Part shown: one piece after another, positions 40,049 through 48,495 of the stretch | Numbering within the stretch: the stretch's first letter is position 1 | How the letters are laid out: every line of letters begins with the position of its first letter | Source: AV40 sp038230255 | GTDB lineage: Bacteria; Verrucomicrobiota; Verrucomicrobiia; Chthoniobacterales; UBA10450 | Assembly: GCA_038230255.1 (NCBI GenBank) | Contig: JBBRNP010000002.1 | Span: forward strand, 372,001-436,000 | Length of the DNA stretch: 64,000 nucleotides | Direction: 5' to 3' | Notes under the pieces: generated by a model | Told to the model about the DNA's origin: nothing | Seen by the model: the letters and a program-made list of their open reading frames with translations, nothing else | Databases searched by the model: none | Position numbers and translations under genes: made by a program

Positions 40049-40735
40049 CTAAAAGGGCAACCGATCGCGCTGTGCGGCGCCGAGTTCTTGCAACTCACGG
40101 GACCCTTCGAGCGTGGATGTGGTATCCGTTTGGCCTCGCCGGTCTTCGGCAGCGAGCACCGCTCCACGCTCTGAGGGCCATTCATGGAAATAACCTGCAT
40201 CGACCGCAACGATCTGGCCGTTTTTGGGCGTCGCATAGAACTTGCCGCGCACGCACGTTGCGCGGGTTCCGCTTTCATCCACATCAAGTCGAAGCAGGCA
40301 GCTCGGGAGAACGCGAATGGTTGCGTCGCGTGTCTCGATCGTAAATCGCGCGACGCCTTCGAACAGGATAACGATAACGCCACGTTGTAGTTCGATGCGC
40401 GCTGTGCGCTCGCGAATGGCGTCCCCCGTTTCGTTGCCATCTTTGATGAGTTTGAGCTCGTCGATCTTCAATTCCGAGTCGCTGGAAACCTGCGCGAGCG
40501 CGCCTGGAATAAGCATCAGACTAAGTTGAGCGTCACGCGAAGTCCGCAGAATCGAGCCAACATTCAGTTTTGCCCGCGAATCTACCGAACGGAAGTTAGT
40601 CGATCCTTTTGAAAGGAAGACGACTTCGCCGTGGAGCGAGAGGACGGTAGCAAAAACCTGCCGACTGGTTCCCTCCCAGCAGCCGCACAAAGCGAACGCG
40701 GAGGCTAGAGCGAAAACGACAAATCCGCGCGGCAT
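40049..40735 (-). CDS. FecR-domain lipoprotein
   Basis: 228 residues. The N-terminus FVVFALASAFALCGCWEG carries a lipobox-like L-C-G-C. The body matches the FecR domain: LHGEVVFLSKGSTNFRSVDS, LNVGSILRTSRDAQLSLMLI, DSELKIDELKL, RGVIVILFEGVARFTIETRD and KFYATPKNGQIVAVDAG. FecR-type domains outside iron signalling are thought to bind cell-wall glycan or mediate envelope sensing. It heads the export-gene run at 34.6-40.7 kb. Confidence 0.8.
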   Translation of the reverse strand: MPRGFVVFALASAFALCGCWEGTSRQVFATVLSLHGEVVFLSKGSTNFRSVDSRAKLNVGSILRTSRDAQLSLMLIPGALAQVSSDSELKIDELKLIKDGNETGDAIRERTARIELQRGVIVILFEGVARFTIETRDATIRVLPSCLLRLDVDESGTRATCVRGKFYATPKNGQIVAVDAGYFHEWPSERGAVLAAEDRRGQTDTTSTLEGSRELQELGAAQRDRLPF

Positions 40736-40783
40736 CGGAGATTCATTCGCGCAGTTCGCGCCTCGCGGAACGAAAGAATCAGT

Positions 40784-41221
40784 TTAAGGGCCGCAGGGAC
40801 CCTGGTTACCCTCTTTGGTGCAGGTGAACGCAACCGGTGTATCGCCATGCTGAATGTGCGCGTTGTATGCATTCGGCGGCAGACAAAGAATAATCTTTGG
40901 AACGCCAGCACCCTTGTGACAGAGCGCCTTCAACGGACCCGGTCCTTTTTCAGGCGAGTTTGTGCTTGAGCTGGTGAGACCATAATCCACCGGAAGGGGA
41001 CATGGACTTGTTGTGGCAACCGGGGTCGGGGTTGGTGTCGCCGTCGGTGTTGGGGAAGGTTTCGGGGTTGCTGTTGGTGCCGGCGTCGCTGTCGGTGCGG
41101 GCGTTGGCGTGGCCGTTGGCTTCGGAGTCGGCGTTGGGGTCGGTTTCGCCGCAAAACTCAATGAAACCGTTGAGGCGATCGCAGCAACGCAAAATAAACG
41201 AAAATAGAAACGTGCAGTCAT
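40784..41221 (-). CDS. secreted Pro/Thr-linker protein with C-terminal HGD domain
   Basis: 145 residues from the ATG at 41221; the frame is open further upstream but there it runs across tRNA-Glu, so the later start is chosen. Signal peptide FRLFCVAAIASTVSLSFAAK, a ~45-residue T-P-T-P repeat linker, then a small domain LCHKGAGVPKIILCLPPNAYNAHIQHGD and ..VAFTC. The C-x..AHIxHGD pattern recurs at the ends of many secreted bacterial proteins. The role is unknown; it is probably surface-exposed. Confidence 0.72.
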   Translation of the reverse strand: MTARFYFRLFCVAAIASTVSLSFAAKPTPTPTPKPTATPTPAPTATPAPTATPKPSPTPTATPTPTPVATTSPCPLPVDYGLTSSSTNSPEKGPGPLKALCHKGAGVPKIILCLPPNAYNAHIQHGDTPVAFTCTKEGNQGPCGP

Positions 41222-41337
41222 GGTTTGGGAATTTGGAGACCCCGAATTTAGCGGCCGCGATCGTAGTATTTTCCGAGTTTTTAGCAAGCTAAATCGTCGT
41301 TCATTGGTTGGGCGAATCGGCTGCCGAATGAGAACTG

Positions 41338-41409
41338 CAGCGCGTACGGGAGTCGAACCCGTGCACCGGCCTTGAGAGGGCCGTGTCCTAACCACTAGAC
41401 GAACGCGCC
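41338..41409 (-). tRNA. tRNA-Glu (CTC)
   Basis: Cloverleaf on the minus strand: acceptor GGCGCGU / ACGCGCU, D-arm GUCUAGUGGUUAGGAC, anticodon stem CGGCC with loop CUCUCAA (anticodon CUC), T-arm ACGGG-UUCGACU-CCCGU. Discriminator G; no CCA encoded. Confidence 0.95.
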
Positions 41410-41504
41410 AGCGTAATTTCGAGGCGATTAAAATAACCGTTGCCACTACGTCGGCAAGATCGCCTTTCACGCCTCGAAGAAAACTCGCGCTGGGTCGAGG
41501 AATA

Positions 41505-42053
41505 TTAACCCTCGCCGCGAAACTTCTTAGCGCGGCCCCCTTTTTGTTTCTTTTTCGGCGTCGGACTGGGAGTCGGTAAACCGGCATCGGACTCGTGTCG
41601 CACTCGCGGTTGAGTGATCTGACTCAAATGCGCGATTCTCAATTCGTCGAGCGCTGTTTTCATTTCCGCGCTTCGCGCCTGAACGCGCATGCGCCCGTAG
41701 TAAAGATCGTAATAATCGCGGAGCCGCTGTCGCTTTTCCAAATCGGTCCGAGCCGTTTCGGCCGCTCTCTTTGCCGCGACGACATCAGGCTCGTTTACGA
41801 TCTGGTTTTGTAGTTGTCGCCATTCAATGTGCAATCGGCGCTCATCCGCTTCTCTGCCCAATGACGTTTGCTTGAAAATCTCATCGATCTGCGCCCGCTC
41901 AGGCACGTTGGCTTTCGGCGTTGCGGGCGGAGGAGGCGTCGTTTGCTGCTGAATGGATTGCAGACCCGAATCGGTTGCGACCTGTCCGTCCAAGATGACG
42001 GCGCTCGCCCAGAATACGCCGCACAAGATCGACCACCACGATTTAGTCTTCAC
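41505..42053 (-). CDS. secreted coiled-coil protein of unknown function
   Basis: 182 residues. Signal peptide WWSILCGVFWASAVILDGQ, Gln/Pro-rich spacer (QQTTPPPPATPKANVP), a long charged helix (EADERRLHIEWRQLQNQIV, AAKRAAETARTDLEKRQRLR) and a basic Lys/Arg-rich tail (TPKKKQKGGRAKKFRGEG). No recognised domain; predicted periplasmic. It lies between two tRNA genes, probably as a single-gene unit. Confidence 0.65.
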   Translation of the reverse strand: MKTKSWWSILCGVFWASAVILDGQVATDSGLQSIQQQTTPPPPATPKANVPERAQIDEIFKQTSLGREADERRLHIEWRQLQNQIVNEPDVVAAKRAAETARTDLEKRQRLRDYYDLYYGRMRVQARSAEMKTALDELRIAHLSQITQPRVRHESDAGLPTPSPTPKKKQKGGRAKKFRGEG

Positions 42054-42063
42054 AAATCAAAAA

Positions 42064-42137
42064 TCGGGGTGACAGGATTCGAACCTGCGACCTCGTGGTC
42101 CCAAACCACGCGCTCTACCAAGCTAAGCTACACCCCG
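42064..42137 (-). tRNA. tRNA-Pro (TGG)
   Basis: Acceptor CGGGGUG / CACCCCG with discriminator A, D-arm AGCUUAGCUUGGUAGAGCG, anticodon stem CGUGG with loop UUUGGGA (anticodon UGG), T-arm CAGG-UUCGAAU-CCUG. No CCA encoded. Confidence 0.95.
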
Positions 42138-42157
42138 TAATTTCGCCGTGACTTGTA

Positions 42158-45100
42158 TCATGGATTCGCTTCGTAGCCAACATTCGGCCCCAGTCGCTTC
42201 TCCACTGTCGCGACTGATTCACCGCGCCGCTGCGCGTAATCCACAACCTGGTCGCGACCAATTTGACCGACGCCAAAGTATTTCGCCTCTGGATGCGCCA
42301 AATAAAATCCGCTCACGCTCGCCGCTGGATGCATGGCGAATGACTCCGTCAATTTGATGTCGATCTTGTTCTCGGCCTCCAGCAAATCAAATAGTGTCCG
42401 CTTCTCCGCGTGATCCGGACACGCCGGATAACCCGGGGCCGGCCGAATTCCTCGATATTTTTCGCGGATCAAATCGGCGGTCGACAGATTTTCTTCGCGC
42501 CCGAAGCCCCACGCGATTCGCGCCTGGAGATGCAAATATTCCGCGAAAGCTTCGGCCAATCGATCCGCCAGCGCTTTTGTAATGATGGAACTGTAATCGT
42601 CGTGCGCGGTTTTGAATTTTTCAGAAATCTCATCCGCACCGTGAATCGTAACCGCAAAGCCGCCGAGATAATCAGCCGAATTCGGCGCAACGTAATCCGC
42701 AAGGCAATGGTTGAACTGTCCCGCCGGTTTTTGCATTTGTTGCCGCAAAAAATAAAAAGTCGCCAACTTTCCACGTCGCGATTCATCCCGGAAAAGATCG
42801 ACATCATCGCCGGCTGCGTTCGCAGCCCAGTAGGCGAAGACACCACGCGCGGTCAGAGATTTCTCGGCGATAATTCGCTCCAGGATTTCTTGCGCGTCGT
42901 CAAAGAGCTCCCGCGCCTGCGTTCCGATCGTCTGGTCCTCGAAAATCGCCGGATATCTTCCGCGCAATTCCCAGGCGTGAAAAAACGGCGACCAATCGAT
43001 GTAATCGCGAAGTTCGACGATCGAAGGAGTGATGGTGCGGGCTCCGGTGAACTCCGGTTTCGGCGGAACGTAACTGGTCCAGTCGATCGGAGTTCGATTC
43101 GCGCGCGCCTGTTCGAGCGTGATTAGCTTCTTTTCGCGCATCTTCGCGCTATGCGCTTTACGCAACGCCTCGTATTCGGTGCGAGTTTTGGCATCGAACG
43201 CCGCTTTTTGTTTTATACTCAGGAGTGAGTTAACCACGCCAACAGCGCGGGAGGCGTCCAGGACGTGGATCGTGCTTTCGTGATAATGCGGAGCGATCTT
43301 CACTGCCGTGTGCGCCCGGCTGGTCGTCGCGCCGCCAATCAGCAGCGGTAATTTGAAATTTTCCCGCTCCATCTCTTGGGCGACATGCACCATCTCGTCG
43401 AGTGACGGCGTGATTAATCCGCTCAATCCGATCGCGTCCGCTTTTTTCTCGCGCGCGGTTTCCAGAATTTTCGCCGCCGGGACCATCACTCCAAGGTCGA
43501 CAACGTCGTAATTGTTACATTGCAGCACCACGCCAACGATGTTCTTGCCGATGTCATGCACATCGCCTTTGACCGTGGCCATGACGATCCGCCCCTGCGG
43601 TTTCGAACCGGCCGATTTTTCCGCTTCCATGAACGGCATCAGATACGCAACTGCCTTCTTCATCACGCGCGCGCTTTTGACCACTTGCGGCAAAAACATT
43701 TTTCCCGCTCCGAAGAGATCGCCGACCACACTCATCCCCGCCATCAGCGGCCCTTCGATGACGTCGAGCGGCCGTTTGCAATTTTTCCGCGCCTCTTCGG
43801 TGTCAATGTCGATGTAATCAACGATGCCTTTAACCAGCGCATGCTTGAGTCGTTCCTCGACCGGCTGCGCGCGCCACGCTTCGTCTGGAACCTTCGTCTT
43901 ACCCTTCGCTTTGATGTTTTCCGCAAAATCAACAAGGCGTTCGGTCGCGTCGTCGCGCCGATTGAGGAGCACATCTTCGACGCGCTCCCGCAATTCCGGC
44001 GCGATCTCCTCGTAAACCGCGAGCTGGCCGGCATTCACGATGGCCATGTCGAGTCCGGCGCGGATCGCGTGAAACAAAAATGCGGAGTGCATTGCTTCGC
44101 GCACGGTGTTGTTGCCGCGAAACGAAAAGGAAATGTTGCTCACGCCGCCGCTCACCCGCACGCCCGGCAAATTCTTTTTTATCCAGTGTGTGGCTTCGAT
44201 GAAGTCGACCGCATAATTGCGATGTTCCTCCAAACCAGTCGCGACGGTGAGAATATTCGGATCGAATATGATGTCGTTCGGCGGAAAAGCTGCGCGTTCG
44301 GTCAGAAGTTTGTAAGCGCGCGCGCAGACGTCGGTCTTGCGTTGAAAATTATCGGCCTGGCCTTGCTCGTCGAACGCCATCACGATTACAGCCGCGCCGT
44401 ATCGCCTGATCAGTCCCGCCTGACGCAAGAATTCTTCTTCGCCATTTTTTAAGCTGATCGAATTGACGACCGCTTTGCCCTGCACGCATTTGAGTCCGGC
44501 CTCGATCACACTCCACTTCGAGCTGTCGATCATGATTGGAATTCGCGCGATCTCCGGTTCGCTCGCGATCAAATTCAAAAAACGCGTCATCGCGGCTTCC
44601 GAATCGATCATTCCCTCGTCCATGTTGACGTCGAGAAGGTTGGCGCCGCCTTGCACCTGCTGCCGGGCTACCGCCAAAGCGCCGTCGAAATCGTCGTTTA
44701 AAATCAATTTCGAAAATTTCGGCGAGCCCGTGATGTTGGTTCGTTCACCAATCACAGCAAAGCCGAACTCCGGCGTAATGTTCAACGGTTCGAGTCCGGA
44801 AAGTTGTAATGGGGGAAGGACCTTAGTGTCTTGAATCCGGCCGTCCGGCTCGGACTCGCGGAGCTGAGACTGCTCCCACGTTCGCGGCTTGCAGTCGCGC
44901 ACGGCGTTCGCGATCGCGCGGATATGTTCGGGTGTTGTGCCGCAACAACCGCCGACCAGATTGAGCCAGCCGTTTTCGGTCCAGCGTCTTAATTTTGGAG
45001 TAAGTGTTTCCGGCGTTTCCGGAAAACCGGTTTCGGAAAGTGGATCGGGCAGACCGGCATTTGGATAAGCGATGACGTGAAATTGCGCGACCCGGGCCAG

Positions 45101-45949
45101 CTCTTCGATGAACGGATTCATTTCGTCCGGACCGAGCGAACAATTCAATCCGACGACGAGCGGTTGCGCGTGTGCGATCGAAACAAGAAACGCTTCTACG
45201 GTTTGGCCGCTCAACGTTCGGCCCGCTTTGTCAGTTACTGTTCCGGAAACAACCAGCGGCAGTTTCTTGCCTCTTTGTTCGAAAACGTCCGCGACCGCAA
45301 AGAGGGCCGCCTTGCCATTCAACGTGTCGAAAACTGTTTCGACCAGGAGAAGATCGACACCGCCTTCTACCAGCGCGCTGATTTGATCAAAATAAGATTG
45401 GCGCAGTTGATCGAATGTGACCGCGCGAAAACCGGGATCATTTACATCCGGCGACATCGAGGCGGCCACGGGGAGGGGACCGATCGAACCGCCGACGAAC
45501 CGGCGTTTGCCGGTTTGCTTGATCGAGAGATCCGCCGCGCGCCGCGCGATCGTTGCGGCGGCCAGATTCATTTCGCGAACGAGTGCGCGAAGATCGACAT
45601 CATCCACCACGCGCTGAAAAAATTCCTGATCTTTGCGTCCATCTTTTGGCGCCTCTTGAAAAAGAAAATCGTGGAGGCCAATCGTGGTCGCGCTGAAAGT
45701 ATTGGTTTCGATGATGTCCGCGCCGGCTTCGAGGTAAGCGGAATGAATTTCCTCGATCACATGCGGCTGAGTTAAGTTCAGCAGCTCGAGACTTCCTTTC
45801 AGGTCTTGGCCCTTCCACTCGCGGAATCTGTCGCCGCGGTAATCCTGCTCCGACAATTTCCGCTGCTGGATCATGGTGCCCATCGCGCCGTCCAGAACGA
45901 CGATGCGTTCGCGCAGCAAATCTTCCAGCGGATGAACCTTGTCCGGCAT
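42158..45949 (-). CDS. metH: cobalamin-dependent methionine synthase
   Basis: 1263 residues, full length, all four modules in order. Homocysteine domain: IVVLDGAMGTMIQ at the start and the zinc cysteines in VVGLNCSLGPDEM and GGCCGTTPEHI. Pterin domain: FAVIGERTNITGSPKFSKLI, NMDEGMIDSEAAMTRF. B12 domain: KGDVHDIGKNIVGVVLQCNN with the cobalt-ligating His798. C-terminal activation domain: DWSPFFHAWELRGRYPAIF and GIRPAPGYPACPDHAEK for SAM. It methylates homocysteine from methyltetrahydrofolate. Upstream, 46 bases from the start, lies a 24-bp palindrome. No SAM or cobalamin riboswitch is evident in the ~340-base leader. Confidence 0.97.
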   Translation of the reverse strand: MPDKVHPLEDLLRERIVVLDGAMGTMIQQRKLSEQDYRGDRFREWKGQDLKGSLELLNLTQPHVIEEIHSAYLEAGADIIETNTFSATTIGLHDFLFQEAPKDGRKDQEFFQRVVDDVDLRALVREMNLAAATIARRAADLSIKQTGKRRFVGGSIGPLPVAASMSPDVNDPGFRAVTFDQLRQSYFDQISALVEGGVDLLLVETVFDTLNGKAALFAVADVFEQRGKKLPLVVSGTVTDKAGRTLSGQTVEAFLVSIAHAQPLVVGLNCSLGPDEMNPFIEELARVAQFHVIAYPNAGLPDPLSETGFPETPETLTPKLRRWTENGWLNLVGGCCGTTPEHIRAIANAVRDCKPRTWEQSQLRESEPDGRIQDTKVLPPLQLSGLEPLNITPEFGFAVIGERTNITGSPKFSKLILNDDFDGALAVARQQVQGGANLLDVNMDEGMIDSEAAMTRFLNLIASEPEIARIPIMIDSSKWSVIEAGLKCVQGKAVVNSISLKNGEEEFLRQAGLIRRYGAAVIVMAFDEQGQADNFQRKTDVCARAYKLLTERAAFPPNDIIFDPNILTVATGLEEHRNYAVDFIEATHWIKKNLPGVRVSGGVSNISFSFRGNNTVREAMHSAFLFHAIRAGLDMAIVNAGQLAVYEEIAPELRERVEDVLLNRRDDATERLVDFAENIKAKGKTKVPDEAWRAQPVEERLKHALVKGIVDYIDIDTEEARKNCKRPLDVIEGPLMAGMSVVGDLFGAGKMFLPQVVKSARVMKKAVAYLMPFMEAEKSAGSKPQGRIVMATVKGDVHDIGKNIVGVVLQCNNYDVVDLGVMVPAAKILETAREKKADAIGLSGLITPSLDEMVHVAQEMERENFKLPLLIGGATTSRAHTAVKIAPHYHESTIHVLDASRAVGVVNSLLSIKQKAAFDAKTRTEYEALRKAHSAKMREKKLITLEQARANRTPIDWTSYVPPKPEFTGARTITPSIVELRDYIDWSPFFHAWELRGRYPAIFEDQTIGTQARELFDDAQEILERIIAEKSLTARGVFAYWAANAAGDDVDLFRDESRRGKLATFYFLRQQMQKPAGQFNHCLADYVAPNSADYLGGFAVTIHGADEISEKFKTAHDDYSSIITKALADRLAEAFAEYLHLQARIAWGFGREENLSTADLIREKYRGIRPAPGYPACPDHAEKRTLFDLLEAENKIDIKLTESFAMHPAASVSGFYLAHPEAKYFGVGQIGRDQVVDYAQRRGESVATVEKRLGPNVGYEANP

Positions 45950-45994
45950 ACTGGCGAAGAACTAAGCGGTGTTTATGCCAACTTCAAGAAACAA

Positions 45995-46018
45995 ATCTAC
46001 GCATCATGATACGTAGAT
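45995..46018. promoter_or_regulatory. 24-bp near-perfect palindrome upstream of metH
   Basis: The arms atctacgcatca / tgatacgtagat pair at all but one symmetrical position, with no loop. A spacer-free palindrome of this size 46 bases before the metH start is more like a dimeric repressor operator than a terminator; no T-run follows. Confidence 0.5.
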
Positions 46019-46122
46019 GCGTTTAGACTCTTCCTCTTCCTTTTCGTCTTCCTCTTTGTCTTCTTCGGCCGGAGGTAGGCTTAAGAATAAGAGGAAGCGG
46101 AAGAGCGTTCTGCGCTCTGCCT

Positions 46123-46283
46123 TTTGTCATGTCGACCGAAGTGGAGACATCTCTAGATATTTCAGAAATAGTAAGAGATTCCTCCCATTCGACTCGCTCC
46201 GCTCGCTCAGGGCAGGCTTTCAGTGTGGCGGCTTTGCCGCTAGTAATTGGATGCAACGTCACGTTGCCGCTCGGAATGACAAA
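46123..46283. mobile_element. MITE-like element, long type, copy 1 (inverted)
   Basis: Ends tttgtcatgtcga and tcggaatgacaaa are inverted repeats. The interior, read backwards, matches the copies at 61456 and 63389 (agacatctctagatatttc, gcctgccctgagcgag blocks, ggcaacgtgacgttgcatcc). No coding capacity. It fills most of the metH-MFS gap. Confidence 0.8.
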
Positions 46284-46297
46284 TAGCTGACTAAGGC

Positions 46298-47527
46298 ATG
46301 GAGGCGATCCGGCTTTTCAAAATGTTGAATCGCGATCAGCGGAACACGTTTGTGGCCTGCTTCCTCGGTTGGGCCCTCGATGCGCTCGATTTCTTTCTCG
46401 TCACGTTCGTGCTCGTTCCGATCGGCCATGATTTTGGGAAGAGCATTCCGAAAGTCGCTTTCGCAATCACGCTCACCCTGATGATGCGGCCGGTCGGCGC
46501 GCTCATCTTTGGTTGGCTCGGCGATAAATTCGGCCGGCGCATTCCGCTCATGGCCGACATCATCTTTTATTCGGTGATGGAATTGCTGACTGCGTTCGCG
46601 CCGAATTTCACGGTTTTCCTAATCCTACGCGCGCTTTTTGGAATCGGCATGGGCGGTGAATGGGGGCTCGGTGCTTCACTGGCGATGGAATCGTTGCCAA
46701 CGCAAGCGCGTGGGTTGTTCTCGGGGATTTTACAACAGGGTTACGCGGTTGGTTATCTCCTCGCGGCGCTGGTTTACTGGGTTGTGTTTCCGCATTTCGG
46801 TTGGCGCGGCTTATTTATCGCCGGCGCGTTACCGGCATTTTTAGTGATTTACATTCGTGCGCGCGTTCCGGAGTCGCCCGTCTGGCAACGTCAGCGGGCT
46901 CAGCAGAAACCGCGTGTGAAGATGTCGATCTTCGTCCGGCAACACGGCGCGCTTTTTATTTATGCCGCGCTCCTCATGACTGCGTTCAATTACATGTCGC
47001 ACGGCACACAAGATTTGTATCCGACGTATCTGGAAAAACAGCGCGGCTTTGGCGTCAGCGCGAAATCGATGATCAGTATTGTTTATGCGACCGGCGCCAT
47101 TTGCGGCGGTGCGGTGATGGGTTTTCTTTCGCAACAATGGGGGCGACGGCGGGTCATCATAATCTCGGCCGCATTTGGGATGCTTCTGATTCCACTTTGG
47201 ATTTTTGCGCCGAGCACAGCGCTGCTCATCGTGGGCGGATTCCTGATTCAGTTCATGGTCCAAGGCGCGTGGGGAGTTGTGCCGGTGCATTTGAACGAAC
47301 TTTCGCCGCCGGAATTTCGCGGGACGTTTCCCGGTCTCGCTTATCAGCTCGGAAACTTCGCGGCGGCCTATGCCGCCCAGCAACAGGCGTGGTTGGCCGA
47401 GCGTTTTCGTATGGCCAACGGGGAGCCAAATTACGCGCTCATTATGGCACTCGTGGAAGCGGTCGTTTTTCTAGTGATAATTTTCCTCGCCGCGATTGGG
47501 CGCGAAGAGCGGGGAAAAGAATTTTAA
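46298..47527 (+). CDS. MFS transporter, metabolite:H+ symporter type
   Basis: 409 residues, twelve hydrophobic segments. MFS signatures: FGWLGDKFGRRIPLM (loop 2-3 G-x-x-x-D-x-x-G-R-R), RALFGIGMGGEWGLGASLAM and the second-half equivalent FLSQQWGRRRVIIISA. Similar in pattern to sialate/carboxylate symporters (NanT/JEN-like). Substrate unknown; probably a small organic acid or sugar acid. It ends before a palindromic element at 47534. Confidence 0.87.
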   Translation: MEAIRLFKMLNRDQRNTFVACFLGWALDALDFFLVTFVLVPIGHDFGKSIPKVAFAITLTLMMRPVGALIFGWLGDKFGRRIPLMADIIFYSVMELLTAFAPNFTVFLILRALFGIGMGGEWGLGASLAMESLPTQARGLFSGILQQGYAVGYLLAALVYWVVFPHFGWRGLFIAGALPAFLVIYIRARVPESPVWQRQRAQQKPRVKMSIFVRQHGALFIYAALLMTAFNYMSHGTQDLYPTYLEKQRGFGVSAKSMISIVYATGAICGGAVMGFLSQQWGRRRVIIISAAFGMLLIPLWIFAPSTALLIVGGFLIQFMVQGAWGVVPVHLNELSPPEFRGTFPGLAYQLGNFAAAYAAQQQAWLAERFRMANGEPNYALIMALVEAVVFLVIIFLAAIGREERGKEF

Positions 47528-47533
47528 TCGCAA

Positions 47534-47598
47534 CTGTGGCGGCAGGCGTCTCGCCTGCATGACATCAGCAATTTCGCAGCCGAGACGGCTGCCACCAC
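47534..47598. repeat. palindromic element, tgtggcggcag type
   Basis: Starts tgtggcggcag and ends ctgccaccaca. It contains two internal hairpins (gcaggcg-tct-cgcctgc and gcagccg-aga-cggctgc). It sits between convergent genes and could also act as a terminator. A half copy is at 3694-3720. Confidence 0.75.
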
Positions 47599-47608
47599 AG
47601 AAGAAATT

Positions 47609-48340
47609 TTAGTCGTGTTTGAGCGACGACGGTGCCAAAGCGGTTGATTCGATGGGCGGATTCACGGCTGCGCTAGCTGCCCTCTTATAAATGCCCGGAC
47701 CATAACGCTGTTCTACGATTGCTTCCGCGATCCGGTCCGCCAGCGCTTCGCGATAGTCGGAGTCCCGCGCTTCGCCGCCCTCGTATCGATTACTTAGAAA
47801 ACCACACTCGACGAGCACCGCCGGATATCTCGCCAGCCGTAAGACCCGAAAGTTGGCGGAATGGACCCCACGATTGGCCGAACGAGGAATCGTCATCAGT
47901 TTCGATTGGATCCGGTGCGCCAGATCATACGAATTCGCTGAATGATAATACGTTTCGAATCCGCGAATTCCGCGTCTTCGCGAATCGTTAAAATGAATAC
48001 TGACAAAGACAGAATTCTTTTGCGCGTTTTCGATCGCGACCCGTTGCTCAAGCGGAATGAAAACATCGGTCGACCGCGTCATCACGATTTTAAAATCAGA
48101 TTCGCGCAGCTTGCGGGCCAGTCGTTTAGCGACATCGAGAGTGGCTAGTTTCTCTGCGCCGCCAAATTTGCGGTAGGCGCCGTTGTCTCGGCCCCCGTGT
48201 CCGGCATCGACCACGACCGTGTTGAAAGATTTGCTGGTGTCTTTGCTCGCGCCGCCTTCAACCGGCCCTCGTCCCGTGGCGCAAGCGGCGAGCAAGCCCG
48301 AAACAGCGAGAAGCGAGAGGCGGTAATTGAATCGAAACAT
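47609..48340 (-). CDS. N-acetylmuramoyl-L-alanine amidase (AmiC-type, amidase_3)
   Basis: 243 residues. Lipoprotein-like leader (LSLLAVSGLLAACATG). Catalytic domain with zinc ligands in VVVDAGHGGRDNGA (His), the Glu of the EKLATLDVAKRLA helix, FVSIHFNDS (His) and the catalytic Glu in AVLVECGFLSN. Cleaves the amide between MurNAc and the stem peptide in the periplasm. The C-terminal extension is Ser/Pro-rich. Transcribed divergently from the deacetylase gene. Confidence 0.92.
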   Translation of the reverse strand: MFRFNYRLSLLAVSGLLAACATGRGPVEGGASKDTSKSFNTVVVDAGHGGRDNGAYRKFGGAEKLATLDVAKRLARKLRESDFKIVMTRSTDVFIPLEQRVAIENAQKNSVFVSIHFNDSRRRGIRGFETYYHSANSYDLAHRIQSKLMTIPRSANRGVHSANFRVLRLARYPAVLVECGFLSNRYEGGEARDSDYREALADRIAEAIVEQRYGPGIYKRAASAAVNPPIESTALAPSSLKHD

Positions 48341-48495
48341 TGGGGCGTTCTTACATTAAAACTCGCTCCTTCGCCAAAAGTTTCTGGTTGGGCGCGGGCT
48401 GTGTCTAAGCAGCAGAGTTCGCGCCCGAAGTTTCTTCTTTTGCCGAAAAACCGCTTGTTTTTTGCGCGACCAGATTTAAAGGCGTTAACTCTACT

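Noticed and set aside
41222..41587. N-terminal extension of the Pro/Thr-linker secreted protein
   Set aside because: The frame crosses tRNA-Glu, and a good signal peptide begins at the ATG at 41221.
43520..44452. 310-codon plus-strand frame opposite metH
   Set aside because: Lies wholly inside the conserved metH coding region and reads as a complement artefact.
45950..46122. SAM or cobalamin riboswitch upstream of metH
   Set aside because: No consensus core is seen; only a palindrome and A/T-rich spacer.
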